This document shows positions 16,306-23,353 of a DNA stretch of 64,000 bases, in pieces. The number at the start of each line of letters is the position of its first letter. Positions within the stretch are counted from its first letter, which is position 1. Both the position numbers and the translations under genes were made by a program. The stretch covers positions 1 through 64,000 of IMG/VR virus record IMGVR_UViG_3300030101_003058; one strand, written 5' to 3'. The DNA is from a virus. The notes under the pieces were generated by a model. The model was not told where the DNA came from. It searched no databases and saw nothing but the letters and a program-made list of their open reading frames with translations.

Positions 16306-16732
16306 TCTTTTGTGTGCTGTTGTATTGCTGATGACATCTTGTGCGCCTGTTATGGCAGATGATAGCTTTATCCTGCATGTGGGAGGTTGGAGTAAGCACT
16401 GGGGTTTTGACACGAGTAATATCACCAATGAGAATCATAAGGTGCTTGCTGGTGAGTATAGGGGTTATCTTGCTGGATACTTTGAGAACTCTTATGGTAA
16501 CGATTCTTTCATGGTTCTCAAGACTTGGCGTTGGAATATCACAGAGAATATTCACACCTCTGTTGGTGTTGGTGCTAACTATGGCTACACCACCTGTTAT
16601 GGCGAGAATAATTCCAGCAAAAACATTTGCCCCGATGCTGTAGCTGGTGTAGGATACAAAGTAGGTCGAGTTTCTCTCGGAATTAAAGTCAAACCGGGGG
16701 TTGCTATATTTACACCAGAGATTCACTTTTAA
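16283..16732 (+). CDS. Exported outer-membrane beta-barrel-like lipoprotein (PagP-like?)
   Basis: 149 residues starting at the ATG after GGAGGGAACT and overlapping the upstream gene. The N-terminus is a signal peptide (about residues 1-25) with a possible lipobox LMTSC; cleavage after PVMA is the alternative. The mature part alternates polar and hydrophobic residues in about eight strands and ends TPEIHF, like an outer-membrane barrel ending in Phe. The segments GYFENSYGNDSFMVLKTWRW and VAGVGYKVG recall the lipid A palmitoyltransferase PagP, but this is a weak resemblance. A role in altering the host surface is inferred. Confidence 0.55.
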   Translation: MMVKLGYNLLCAVVLLMTSCAPVMADDSFILHVGGWSKHWGFDTSNITNENHKVLAGEYRGYLAGYFENSYGNDSFMVLKTWRWNITENIHTSVGVGANYGYTTCYGENNSSKNICPDAVAGVGYKVGRVSLGIKVKPGVAIFTPEIHF

Positions 16733-16747
16733 GATAGGAGATTTATT

Positions 16748-16918
16748 ATGAGAATCAATTGGGTGAGTTTATTTATTGGTATTGCTCTGGCTTTATTGGT
16801 ATCATCAGGGCTTGCCGTAGTTACAAGTATGCTTTTTGGGGACAGGGCTGGTGATTTTGTTGGGTTTGTTATAGGATTTATTGGCGGAAGTCTTGCTGTA
16901 CAACTCTCTCGGAGATAA
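16748..16918 (+). CDS. Small membrane protein
   Basis: 56 residues with GGAG upstream. Two hydrophobic helices (about 5-28 and 33-50) joined by GDRAGDF; the short C-terminus is basic. Function unknown. Confidence 0.65.
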   Translation: MRINWVSLFIGIALALLVSSGLAVVTSMLFGDRAGDFVGFVIGFIGGSLAVQLSRR

Positions 16919-16929
16919 GGAGAACACTT

Positions 16930-17175
16930 ATGAGCCCAGAAAAGGTTTGTTACGTCAGCATTACTAGTTTTATCTTGGGGATGATTGGTATGGGGTTTGT
17001 AATGGACAATTCTAACAGAGACTTTGGGATTCTACAGAAAAGTTTCAATAAGGCTGAAGAAATCTGTGAGTCTCTTAACAGCACACCGGCTTGGATTGAT
17101 CTTAATGATGAAATCAAGTGTGCTAATGGCGTTGAGGTGAATTATGAAAAATTTGATCTTGGAGAAACCAAATGA
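16930..17175 (+). CDS. Membrane-anchored small protein
   Basis: 81 residues, AAGGAGAA upstream. One hydrophobic helix (about 7-26) then a soluble tail with two Cys residues (about 46 and 64). Probably periplasmic tail, but topology is uncertain. Function unknown. Confidence 0.6.
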   Translation: MSPEKVCYVSITSFILGMIGMGFVMDNSNRDFGILQKSFNKAEEICESLNSTPAWIDLNDEIKCANGVEVNYEKFDLGETK

Positions 17176-17351
17176 GACTCTTCAGAATGTACCTAAAAGG
17201 TGAATGCCTGTGTGAGATGACGACACACAACGCAAGCATCACCATTGAAGATTGCCTTGGGAAAGATAAAGTGGATGAGGTGTTGCACAAGCTATCCAAA
17301 GGTGATACTGTGGATCTCATGAGTAACTGGACGATTAAGGAGAAATTGTGA
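17172..17351 (+). CDS. Small hypothetical protein
   Basis: 59 residues, starting MRLFRMYLKGECLCEMTTHN. The ATG overlaps the upstream stop (ATGA) and the GGAG lies inside the upstream gene. Function unknown. Confidence 0.55.
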   Translation: MRLFRMYLKGECLCEMTTHNASITIEDCLGKDKVDEVLHKLSKGDTVDLMSNWTIKEKL

Positions 17352-17539
17352 TGCAAGCACTTAAGTGTACATCTGTAGACGATCTTGTGTTCTACCTCAC
17401 CGAAGGTAAGTTCTACAGAATCGTCAGGAGATACAGCGATAACACTTGTGACATTCTGGATGATAACGGTGAACGTACATACGTACACATTCCGAATTCT
17501 TGTCATGGAACTTTTGAGATTGTGGAGGCAGACGAATGA
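17351..17539 (+). CDS. Small protein, MKLKC-type family member
   Basis: 62 residues starting MQALKCTSVDDLVFYLTEGK. The pattern KC...LTEGK-x-Y, an acidic centre (DDNGERTY) and a GTFEIVE end is shared with proteins at 18.24, 20.03 and 32.9 kb. It reads as a small beta barrel. It overlaps the upstream stop (TGATG). Function unknown. Confidence 0.65.
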   Translation: MQALKCTSVDDLVFYLTEGKFYRIVRRYSDNTCDILDDNGERTYVHIPNSCHGTFEIVEADE

Positions 17540-17724
17540 CAATCGCATTTGGAATTCTTGTGATGGTTGTAGTGTCTCTTATGATTATCTTTGTACTTGT
17601 TGTTGACCACAACACACAAAGAAATCTTGAGAATCTTCAAATTGCTGTTGACAGCTTGAGAGAAGATGTGCAGAATCTAAAGGGTGATGAGGAAACTTAC
17701 GACGGAGAACAGGAGCATATCTAA
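17536..17724 (+). CDS. Membrane-anchored coiled-coil protein
   Basis: 62 residues: a hydrophobic helix (about 4-24) followed by a heptad-patterned acidic helix (NLENLQIAVDSLREDVQNL). The architecture resembles small phage spanin- or o-protein-like membrane anchors, but nothing specific supports such a role. ATGA overlap with the upstream gene. Confidence 0.6.
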   Translation: MTIAFGILVMVVVSLMIIFVLVVDHNTQRNLENLQIAVDSLREDVQNLKGDEETYDGEQEHI

Positions 17725-17725
17725 T

Positions 17726-18067
17726 ATGAGTAAACAAGAGTTCTACACAAGCATTCTCAAGAACATGAACCAATGCTATCACACAGGTGTTGAGAATCCT
17801 GTGCTCACTGAGATGATTGGTGAGTATGCTATTGTGGTGTATAAGGATTCTGTGGGTAATCACAGGGCTGTTCTTATGCACAACGGAGAGAATGTCTCTG
17901 GTTGCCTCTTCAATCACTTTGGAGAAGCTAGGGTTCGCTACACAATTCCTGAGTATCGTGGTCGTAGGCTTTCTAGAGAGCTGTTCGCTTGGCTATCTTG
18001 GAAGATGCCGAAGTGTAACTTTCGACATTCTCAAAATATGACAGAAGCAGGACTAAAGAGCATCTAA
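17726..18067 (+). CDS. GNAT-like N-acetyltransferase
   Basis: 113 residues, with AGGAG 10 bases upstream. The segment RYTIPEYRGRRLSRELFAWL matches the acetyl-CoA pyrophosphate loop and helix of GNAT enzymes (R/Q-x-x-G-x-G/A-type, here YRGRRL). Upstream strands (EYAIVVYKDSVGNHRAV) fit the beta core. The protein is short for the family, so the N-terminal part is minimal. The substrate cannot be told; phage GNATs are known that modify host proteins. Confidence 0.5.
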   Translation: MSKQEFYTSILKNMNQCYHTGVENPVLTEMIGEYAIVVYKDSVGNHRAVLMHNGENVSGCLFNHFGEARVRYTIPEYRGRRLSRELFAWLSWKMPKCNFRHSQNMTEAGLKSI

Positions 18068-18168
18068 TGGCAACTAAAGAACATTTAACTAAGCAAGACA
18101 GAAAGAAAGCTAAAGAGTTTCGTAAGAATCGTAGGAATAAACGTGATAGGTGGAATACAGAAAAATAG
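18067..18168 (+). CDS. Tiny basic protein
   Basis: 33 residues with about half Lys/Arg: ...KKAKEFRKNRRNKRDRWN. The start overlaps the upstream stop (TAATG). A related 27-residue protein (KQFRKNRRNARGKRW) lies at 24.0 kb. Possibly a nucleic-acid-binding peptide; inferred from charge only. Confidence 0.5.
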   Translation: MATKEHLTKQDRKKAKEFRKNRRNKRDRWNTEK

Positions 18169-18178
18169 GAGTTGACAC

Positions 18179-18235
18179 ATGAGTACAGCAGGGGTTGTTA
18201 TTGCAATTGTTATTTTGATTGTTTCGGGAGGATAA
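18179..18235 (+). CDS. Possible 18-residue membrane peptide
   Basis: ATG with AGGAG 8 bases upstream, encoding MSTAGVVIAIVILIVSGG, a single hydrophobic helix. It fills the short gap between two genes and has a good binding site, but its length makes it uncertain. Confidence 0.35.
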   Translation: MSTAGVVIAIVILIVSGG

Positions 18236-18238
18236 GTT

Positions 18239-18973
18239 ATGAAACTTAAGTGTGTTGAAAGTTTGTCTAGTTATCTTACAGAAGGTAAGTTGTATGAATT
18301 TGATGGAAATACGGATGATGGTTTCTGGTTTCATACTGACGAGTCTGAAAGAGCGTATCAGTGGAAACTCAGTGGTTGCCACGGTGTATTTGAAATTGTT
18401 GAAGAACAATCAGAGACTTCACCAGCACTAACACCACGTTCCCTCGGATGCTTCCGAGAAGTTGCTGATGTTATTGGTGAGGAAGCAGCAGAAATTGAAC
18501 TACAGAGGGTTATTGATTATCCTGAGAATGACATTGGTAACGATGCTGACAAATGTTTGATTGATTGTTTTGCTTGGGATTACACACCACAAGACTTCAA
18601 TTTTTGGTCTGATATATATGACCGTAAGATCCCAGAGAGTTACGATGTGAACCAAAAGTCAACTCAAGATTCACCAGTATTCGGAGATGTGCTGCATTAC
18701 AATGGTGGACAAGTGGTTTACTTGAGCAATCTCCATAGCGGTTGTCATCTGGTGTCTTTTGAAAATGGTATTACTCTTGAGGTTACTCTGGATGAGCTTG
18801 ACGAATACAAGCCCAACGAAACACAAGAGCTTCACAACAGGATTCTTGAGCGCTACCAAAGGAAATCCTTAGACAATGCGTGGGATACACTTGTGTGTCG
18901 TGTGGATATGTCTGTGAGTGATCTGATTGATTTTGTTGTTGATAATTTGAATGCTGAGTATTCTGGAGAATAA
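18239..18973 (+). CDS. MKLKC-family protein with long C-terminal extension
   Basis: 244 residues. The first 60 (MKLKCVESLSSYLTEGKLYE ... GCHGVFEIVEE) are a copy of the small family also found at 17.35, 20.03 and 32.9 kb. The rest is acidic and of unknown fold, with a beta segment near residues 145-180. GGGAGGATA precedes the ATG. Function unknown. Confidence 0.65.
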   Translation: MKLKCVESLSSYLTEGKLYEFDGNTDDGFWFHTDESERAYQWKLSGCHGVFEIVEEQSETSPALTPRSLGCFREVADVIGEEAAEIELQRVIDYPENDIGNDADKCLIDCFAWDYTPQDFNFWSDIYDRKIPESYDVNQKSTQDSPVFGDVLHYNGGQVVYLSNLHSGCHLVSFENGITLEVTLDELDEYKPNETQELHNRILERYQRKSLDNAWDTLVCRVDMSVSDLIDFVVDNLNAEYSGE

Positions 18974-18976
18974 CTG

Positions 18977-19005
18977 TTGACACAAGACCAAGGAAGGTCT
19001 ATAGT
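18977..19005 (+). promoter_or_regulatory. Sigma-70 promoter with palindromic spacer
   Basis: TTGACA (18977-18982), 17-base spacer, TATAGT (19000-19005). The spacer carries AGACC-AAGGAA-GGTCT (18985-19000), a dyad placed as in the 14.4 and 15.8 kb promoters but with different arms. Confidence 0.75.
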
Positions 19006-19041
19006 TCTCTCAACGTATCAGAGTAAGCAAAGGAGACTCTT

Positions 19042-19383
19042 ATGAACCTGTCACAACAAACAATCCGAAATATGACAACAGAAGAACTTCTGAACACTGC
19101 TGAGACAGTTGAGAGCATCGACAGACTCACTTTCAGCTATATCTCAGAGAAGATTCAGGCAGACTTTGAGGATACTCAGGATGAGCTAAAGCAAGCTGTA
19201 AAGAGTCTTGAGGAAGTTGAGGAGAATCTTTCAGATGCTACTAAGGCTTTTCGTGAGATTGAAGAGATGCTCACAGAAGCTATTGAAGATTGTGAAGGGG
19301 ATTATCAGACAATTGAAAAGATCATGAAGAAAGTTCGTCTGATTGCTGAGAGAAATGCTGATGAGATTGGAGATTGGTTATGA
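19042..19383 (+). CDS. Coiled-coil hypothetical protein
   Basis: 113 residues, AAGGAGAC upstream. Almost wholly helical and acidic with heptad repeats (about 35-85; DELKQAVKSLEEVEENLSDA). First gene behind the 18.98 kb promoter. Function unknown. Confidence 0.65.
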   Translation: MNLSQQTIRNMTTEELLNTAETVESIDRLTFSYISEKIQADFEDTQDELKQAVKSLEEVEENLSDATKAFREIEEMLTEAIEDCEGDYQTIEKIMKKVRLIAERNADEIGDWL

Positions 19384-19592
19384 CAAAACCTTTGAATGGC
19401 TACTACACAGCCAAAGAACGCATTCGTGTACGTTGTGGTGTTTCTACATTCCAGTTACCAGAAGGTGCTAAGGTATTTGCAGAGCAATTCGATTGGGATA
19501 ACAAGAAAGTTCTGGTGCGTTTTGGTGGACGTGATATTGATTGGATGTCTATGAGAACTTTTGAGGAATGTTTTAAGCAAGGTGGAGAATAA
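19380..19592 (+). CDS. Small hypothetical protein
   Basis: 70 residues, starting MTKPLNGYYTAKERIRVRCG; ATGA overlap with the upstream stop. Reads as a small beta barrel (VFAEQFDWDNKKVLVRFGG). Function unknown. Confidence 0.6.
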   Translation: MTKPLNGYYTAKERIRVRCGVSTFQLPEGAKVFAEQFDWDNKKVLVRFGGRDIDWMSMRTFEECFKQGGE

Positions 19593-19593
19593 T

Positions 19594-19908
19594 ATGAGCA
19601 ACTACCAAAGCAAAGCCCTGAATCCTCGCAACGGAACTGTGGAAGTCGTTAGTATGCTTGACGATTACTTCGGCAAACACCAGTATGCTGTAGCATTCCA
19701 AGATGGTTCCAAGTATCCTGAGAATCAAGTTGTGTGTATTCATCCGAATGACTTAGATGCTGAGGATGTTCGTGTGTATTATCAGGGTGAGTCTGCTGTT
19801 ATCTGGACTTACCACGGGAAATACTTGGTAGAAGGGGTTAAGCACAGACGATTCTCAGATGCTTGTATGGCTTTTAAGATTGCTGTTGATCAGTATAGGA
19901 AGAACTAG
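19594..19908 (+). CDS. Hypothetical protein
   Basis: 104 residues from the ATG behind GGTGGAGAA, starting MSNYQSKALNPRNGTVEVV. Mixed beta sequence with a C-terminal helix (SDACMAFKIAVDQYRKN). Followed directly by a terminator, so it ends a transcription unit. Function unknown. Confidence 0.65.
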   Translation: MSNYQSKALNPRNGTVEVVSMLDDYFGKHQYAVAFQDGSKYPENQVVCIHPNDLDAEDVRVYYQGESAVIWTYHGKYLVEGVKHRRFSDACMAFKIAVDQYRKN

Positions 19909-19922
19909 GAAATATCTACAAA

Positions 19923-19965
19923 CACCTCAGGAGGCTTTACAGGCTTTCTGGGGTGATTTTGTATT
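19923..19965 (+). terminator. Intrinsic terminator
   Basis: Left arm CACCTCAGGAGGC (19923-19935) pairs with GGCTTTCTGGGGTG (19942-19955) using several G-U pairs, then ATTTTG. It ends the unit begun at the 18.98 kb promoter. Confidence 0.65.
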
Positions 19966-19971
19966 CTGGTG

Positions 19972-20000
19972 TTGACACAGGAATTATGCTGGTGTATCTT
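19972..20000 (+). promoter_or_regulatory. Sigma-70 promoter
   Basis: TTGACA (19972-19977), 17-base spacer, TATCTT (19995-20000), immediately behind the terminator and 34 bases before the next gene. No palindrome in the spacer. Confidence 0.7.
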
Positions 20001-20033
20001 TAGCACATACATTGAATGAACGGAGGGATTCAC

Positions 20034-20216
20034 ATGAAACTGAAGTGTATTAACACAAACTCTAATGATCATAGGTTCACAGTGGGCAGGAGCTATAGTG
20101 TTGTTGGTAGTGAACACAAGTTTGGTAAGATGTTCTATACAGTGATTGATAACACACAAGTTAAGTTTAATGTTCCTTTGAACAGTAAAGTTTATCATTT
20201 TGAGGTTATTGAATGA
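20034..20216 (+). CDS. Small protein, MKLKC-type family member
   Basis: 60 residues starting MKLKCINTNSNDHRFTVGRS, with GGAGGG 7 bases upstream. The KC...FTVG-x-x-Y start and the FEVIE end match the family at 17.35, 18.24 and 32.9 kb. Function unknown. Confidence 0.65.
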   Translation: MKLKCINTNSNDHRFTVGRSYSVVGSEHKFGKMFYTVIDNTQVKFNVPLNSKVYHFEVIE

Positions 20217-20482
20217 ATCATCGTAGAGAAATGACAGAAAAAGAGATTTACATAATTAATCAATTGCAATTAGCAGGCTATGGGTGACGAAAGTATGCCA
20301 CATCCGTATTGTCACAGGGTTACATTTCAGACAAGCAATCTCAGACACTGCGCACTATGCTTCACAAATTGCGTTCGCAACAAGCTGACGCACAATACAG
20401 GAAAGCAAGAGCACTCTCTAGTGAATCTTATGAACCTGATATATCAGACTTGGAAGCAATGCAATCAGGAGATTACTTTTAA
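20213..20482 (+). pseudogene. Small gene interrupted by an in-frame TGA
   Basis: The ATG overlaps the upstream stop (ATGA). The frame gives 24 residues (MNHRREMTEKEIYIINQLQL then AGYG), a TGA at 20285-20287, and then 64 further codons in the same frame ending at the TAA at 20480. The second part (VLSQGYISDKQSQTLRTMLH...) looks like a genuine helical protein and continues the first smoothly. The TGA is followed by C, a leaky context. Either a recent nonsense mutation, read-through, or a restart at a TTG (about codon 33). Function unknown. Confidence 0.5.
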
Positions 20483-20670
20483 TGTTAGCTACTGAATCAA
20501 GAGACTTGTGGAAAGAACAGTTTGAACTAGGCTACACACCATCGGATATTGTATTAGATGACTACAGGAGACATCGGGATAATCCATATTGGCGAGTATC
20601 ATCACAAGTAGAACAGCTATGTGAGTACATATTGTATTTAGAAAAAGAGCTTGGGAGAAATCAGCAATAA
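20482..20670 (+). CDS. Small hypothetical protein
   Basis: 62 residues, starting MLATESRDLWKEQFELGYTP. The ATG overlaps the preceding TAA (TAATG) and AGGAG lies 12 bases upstream. Helical and polar. A terminator follows. Function unknown. Confidence 0.6.
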   Translation: MLATESRDLWKEQFELGYTPSDIVLDDYRRHRDNPYWRVSSQVEQLCEYILYLEKELGRNQQ

Positions 20671-20677
20671 TCTACAG

Positions 20678-20716
20678 ACACCTTGGGACGCTACAGAAGC
20701 TCTCAGGGTGTTTTTG
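20678..20716 (+). terminator. Intrinsic terminator
   Basis: ACACCTTGGGACGCT (20678-20692) pairs with AGCTCTCAGGGTGT (20698-20711) with one bulge and some G-U pairs, followed by TTTTTG. Confidence 0.7.
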
Positions 20717-20857
20717 TATCTAGCCTATGCTGACCTAGAGGGTATGTTGATAAAAGCTGTTGTAGACGCTCAGAGGAAGCGAGACAGTGATCTTGACACG
20801 GTTGTTGAGTTGATTTAGAGTGTGTGAGTGTAGACTTAAATAAATTTGGAGGTAAGT

Positions 20858-21622
20858 GTGAAGTTAAAGCAAGACGGGACACCTAACAAATCAACTGTGG
20901 GTGAGCTGAAGTATAAGTTTGATTCTGGTGATGTTGTCACTAATAACGCAGGCAACAGGTATAAATTTATTAAAAGAACACACAACAGGGTATGGGTTGA
21001 ATTTTTAGATCATAGAAAATATTGTTCGGCATACCCTATTTCTTCTTCATGCGCGTTATCTGGAAAAGTAAAAGATTGGTATGCACCAAGTGTGTATGGG
21101 GTAGGTGTCACAGGCATATTATATGAAGAAGACAGTCCAATATATTATAAATGGAAGTCGATGTTAAATAGGGTTCTATACAGATGTAAGAGTCAATATG
21201 TGGGCTGTGACGTTTCAGAAGAGTTCAGATGTTTTGAAAATTTTTATTGGTGGTATAAAAAGAATGAGCAGGTGGAAGGTTATAACTATGAGCTTGACAA
21301 AGACCTGTTTTGTATGGACTCTAAACTGTATTCTCCAGAGACTTGTTGTTTGCTACCGAAAGAACTGCACAATAAGCTATATAGGAGTCAGAACGTAAAC
21401 AAGGCTGTTAAAGAGACGTCAATGGGGTTTACGCTAGGGAGTGTATTTGGTGATTTCATTGACCGAGAATCAGGAAGATTTTTTGACACACAAAAGCAGG
21501 CTCTAGATTTTTATTGGGATTGCAGGGAGGATAGATTAAGAGAGTGCGCCTATAAATGGAAAGACTATATAAAACCACACGTTTATCGTAGAATTTGCGA
21601 TTTCTCTTTCCGTGACAACTAG
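20858..21622 (+). CDS. HNH-type homing endonuclease-like protein
   Basis: 254 residues from a GTG with GGAGGTAAGT upstream. Residues about 100-180 contain WKSMLNRVLYRCKS, V-x-x-EF-x-x-FENFYWWY, ELDKDLF and YSPETCCLLPKELHNKL. This is the order seen in phage HNH-family proteins (W-x-x-M-x-x-R..., LDKD, YSPE-x-C) also visible in the 45.8 kb gene. These are usually selfish nucleases. Here it stands alone at the end of a gene cluster, before a long gene-free stretch. Activity is inferred. Confidence 0.65.
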   Translation: MKLKQDGTPNKSTVGELKYKFDSGDVVTNNAGNRYKFIKRTHNRVWVEFLDHRKYCSAYPISSSCALSGKVKDWYAPSVYGVGVTGILYEEDSPIYYKWKSMLNRVLYRCKSQYVGCDVSEEFRCFENFYWWYKKNEQVEGYNYELDKDLFCMDSKLYSPETCCLLPKELHNKLYRSQNVNKAVKETSMGFTLGSVFGDFIDRESGRFFDTQKQALDFYWDCREDRLRECAYKWKDYIKPHVYRRICDFSFRDN

Positions 21623-22379
21623 AATTTCACCCGTCAGAGGAATCGACTGAGCGTTCAATGGAATTTCGGTGGGGGAATCAACTGCTGGCAGAGGTTTTCA
21701 TTTGTGTGCTGGCGAATTTTCAACTCCGGCAGACACTTCTGTTTTCTTCCGGATCGAATTTTGACTTTAAAATCAATGAATTACGACTTCCGGCACTTGT
21801 TTTCATCCGAGCCAGCTTTATGTATCGCTCAAAAAATTTCTAGAGAATCTACTTTTCATTTTTCATAGCTCAGATTTTAGTTAGCAAAACTATTAATTAG
21901 CATAAACAACTATTACATAAGCAACCTAACTATCTCGCTAGTTGGCAAAAGTTAGCTAAAGCAATTGTTTGAATTACTATTGATTGCCAGAATGTAGGGA
22001 CAGAATCGCAAGAATGATAAAAGAAATGTCTAATACTTTTTAGGACTAACAGGCGGGACTCTATAGATCAAAAGGTAATACGGAATTTTTTCCAGCGAGG
22101 GTGATTATCTCCTGCCTTATATTGCGCAGCCTGTACCTGAAAGAATAGTTGAACGGATACCAGAAAGCAAGCGAGTAGTTGAAAATAATTTATTGCTACT
22201 TTCTAATCCCGCGCATGCGTGACTAACACAAAAGAAAATCAAAAGTCAACAACGCTAAAATCATGCCATTAATTGCCTGTCGTGCTACTCAAACATTACA
22301 ATTTTTGCTATATTCCAGGATGCTAGGGAAACCCATGTTTTCGAGAACAAAACGTTGTAAGCATTTTTGCCTGTTACAC
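21623..22379 (+). other. Gene-free AT-rich stretch
   Basis: No gene is convincing; a 61-codon frame at 21658 lacks a binding site and a protein-like composition. Between 21870 and 21965 TAGTT(A/G)GCAAAA occurs twice among other AACTA/TTAGC repeats. Between 21690 and 21830 TTTTC with CCGG or CCGA occurs repeatedly. A promoter begins at its right end. Confidence 0.45.
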
Positions 22380-22408
22380 TTGCGCTGGCTTTCTGGTTTT
22401 ACTATAGT
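22380..22408 (+). promoter_or_regulatory. Sigma-70 promoter
   Basis: TTGCGC (22380-22385), 17-base spacer, TATAGT (22403-22408), 38 bases before the next ATG. The first promoter of the 22.4-25.5 kb module. Confidence 0.65.
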
Positions 22409-22445
22409 AGACCCAACGTCAAACGATAGAGCCAAGGGGTTTACT

Positions 22446-22805
22446 ATGATTATCAACGTTTCAGCCTACGGGATTAGCTCACAGTACAAAGTAGACTTTT
22501 CACGCGCCGATAAGGTGGCATTAGAGACTTTCCTTGCTACCAAGGGTGTATATCTGTCAGATCGTCAAGTAAACGCTTTTGTAGACTCTGGCGAAGGTGT
22601 ACAGTTCGATGGGCATGGTCGGAAGTGGATCGCAGCTACTACCGTGCGCGACATTACAAACGAGGTGATGACCGATAAGGCGCGCCAGATTATCCGCAAG
22701 TTTTTGCGGAGCATTACCGCGAACGCTACTAGTAAAACACTAGTGTCGCGTGCTATGAAAGTTAAGAAAGTAGCGCAAGCTTACAACCTTGAACATATGC
22801 TCTAA
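22446..22805 (+). CDS. Hypothetical protein
   Basis: 119 residues from ATG 22446 (AAGGGG upstream), starting MIINVSAYGISSQYKVDFSR. The first half is alpha/beta with an FDGHGRKWIAA turn, the second a long basic helix (SKTLVSRAMKVKKVAQAY). First gene of a module whose style differs from the neighbours. Function unknown. Confidence 0.65.
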   Translation: MIINVSAYGISSQYKVDFSRADKVALETFLATKGVYLSDRQVNAFVDSGEGVQFDGHGRKWIAATTVRDITNEVMTDKARQIIRKFLRSITANATSKTLVSRAMKVKKVAQAYNLEHML

Positions 22806-22816
22806 GGGGGTTTGAC

Positions 22817-22924
22817 ATGAAAATTACTAAAGCAGAATACGATCGTTTAGGCGGTATGAGAAATTCTAAGTTATACCGCAAACAATCCAAAAACGGTCGT
22901 TGGAATTACTACAAGTCTAAATAA
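22817..22924 (+). CDS. Tiny basic protein
   Basis: 35 residues starting MKITKAEYDRLGGMRNSKLY, ending in Lys/Arg/Tyr-rich sequence. AAGGGGG lies just upstream. It sits between two genes and is followed by a terminator-like hairpin. Function unknown. Confidence 0.55.
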   Translation: MKITKAEYDRLGGMRNSKLYRKQSKNGRWNYYKSK

Positions 22925-22933
22925 AAGTTTTTG

Positions 22934-22971
22934 CCCCTGATTGGACTACAAAGCCTTGAAGGGGATTTTTT
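22934..22971 (+). terminator. Probable intrinsic terminator
   Basis: CCCCT (22934-22938) and AGGGG (22960-22964) with a 21-base loop, followed by ATTTTTT. The stem is short, so efficiency is uncertain. Confidence 0.45.
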
Positions 22972-23023
22972 ATCTATGAGATATTAAACCCATCGAAACG
23001 CAAAACCTAAAAGGTACAGACCT

Positions 23024-23179
23024 ATGAAAACATCAGAATATACAGCAAACGAATCCCTAGCAGAATCTAAGCAAGCGCCGGATTTAATGGCGGAGAGAAA
23101 ACCGCTTGTATTTTCTGATAGCACTAGGGATAATCAGACGGGTGATAAAGATAAACCGGAAACGTGGAGTATAGTGTGA
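23024..23179 (+). CDS. Small hypothetical protein
   Basis: 51 residues starting MKTSEYTANESLAESKQAPD, polar and probably disordered. AAGG lies about 10 bases upstream. Its stop overlaps the next start (TGATG). Function unknown. Confidence 0.5.
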   Translation: MKTSEYTANESLAESKQAPDLMAERKPLVFSDSTRDNQTGDKDKPETWSIV

Positions 23180-23352
23180 TGAAAACACAAATATCTAATC
23201 TGACATTACCAACGCAAGATCAATCTTATATGCAATACATGAACGTACAATACAAGCTCGAAAGAATACGCCGGAATTCTCGCTTGTCTTTTAAGTGTAA
23301 ACTGGCGGCAATGATTGCTAGTGATAATCGTACTGGAAAGGTTTGGAGCTAA
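23179..23352 (+). CDS. Small hypothetical protein
   Basis: 57 residues starting MKTQISNLTLPTQDQSYMQY, basic, with a central YKLERIRRNSRLSFKCKL helix. Coupled to the preceding gene by TGATG overlap. Function unknown. Confidence 0.5.
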   Translation: MKTQISNLTLPTQDQSYMQYMNVQYKLERIRRNSRLSFKCKLAAMIASDNRTGKVWS

Positions 23353-23353
23353 T

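Noticed and set aside
17726-18067. GNAT toxin of a toxin-antitoxin pair
   Set aside because: No RHH or HTH antitoxin gene flanks it; the neighbours are small membrane and basic proteins.
18173-18201. TTGACA-17-TGTTAT as a promoter
   Set aside because: The -10 is weak and the boxes overlap a binding site and a small frame; chance is as likely.
20280-20495. 71-codon frame MGDESMPHPYC... overlapping the TGA-interrupted gene
   Set aside because: The frame of the interrupted gene has better composition and coupled ends; this one is a shadow of it.
20744-20818. 24-codon frame MLIKAVVDAQRKRDSDLDTV...
   Set aside because: Peptide looks plausible, but the AGAGGG is too close to the ATG and no coupling to neighbours exists; not supported enough to list.
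21658-21843. 61-codon frame MEFRWGNQLLAEV...
   Set aside because: No ribosome binding site, unusual composition and position inside a repeat-rich gene-free stretch; probably chance.
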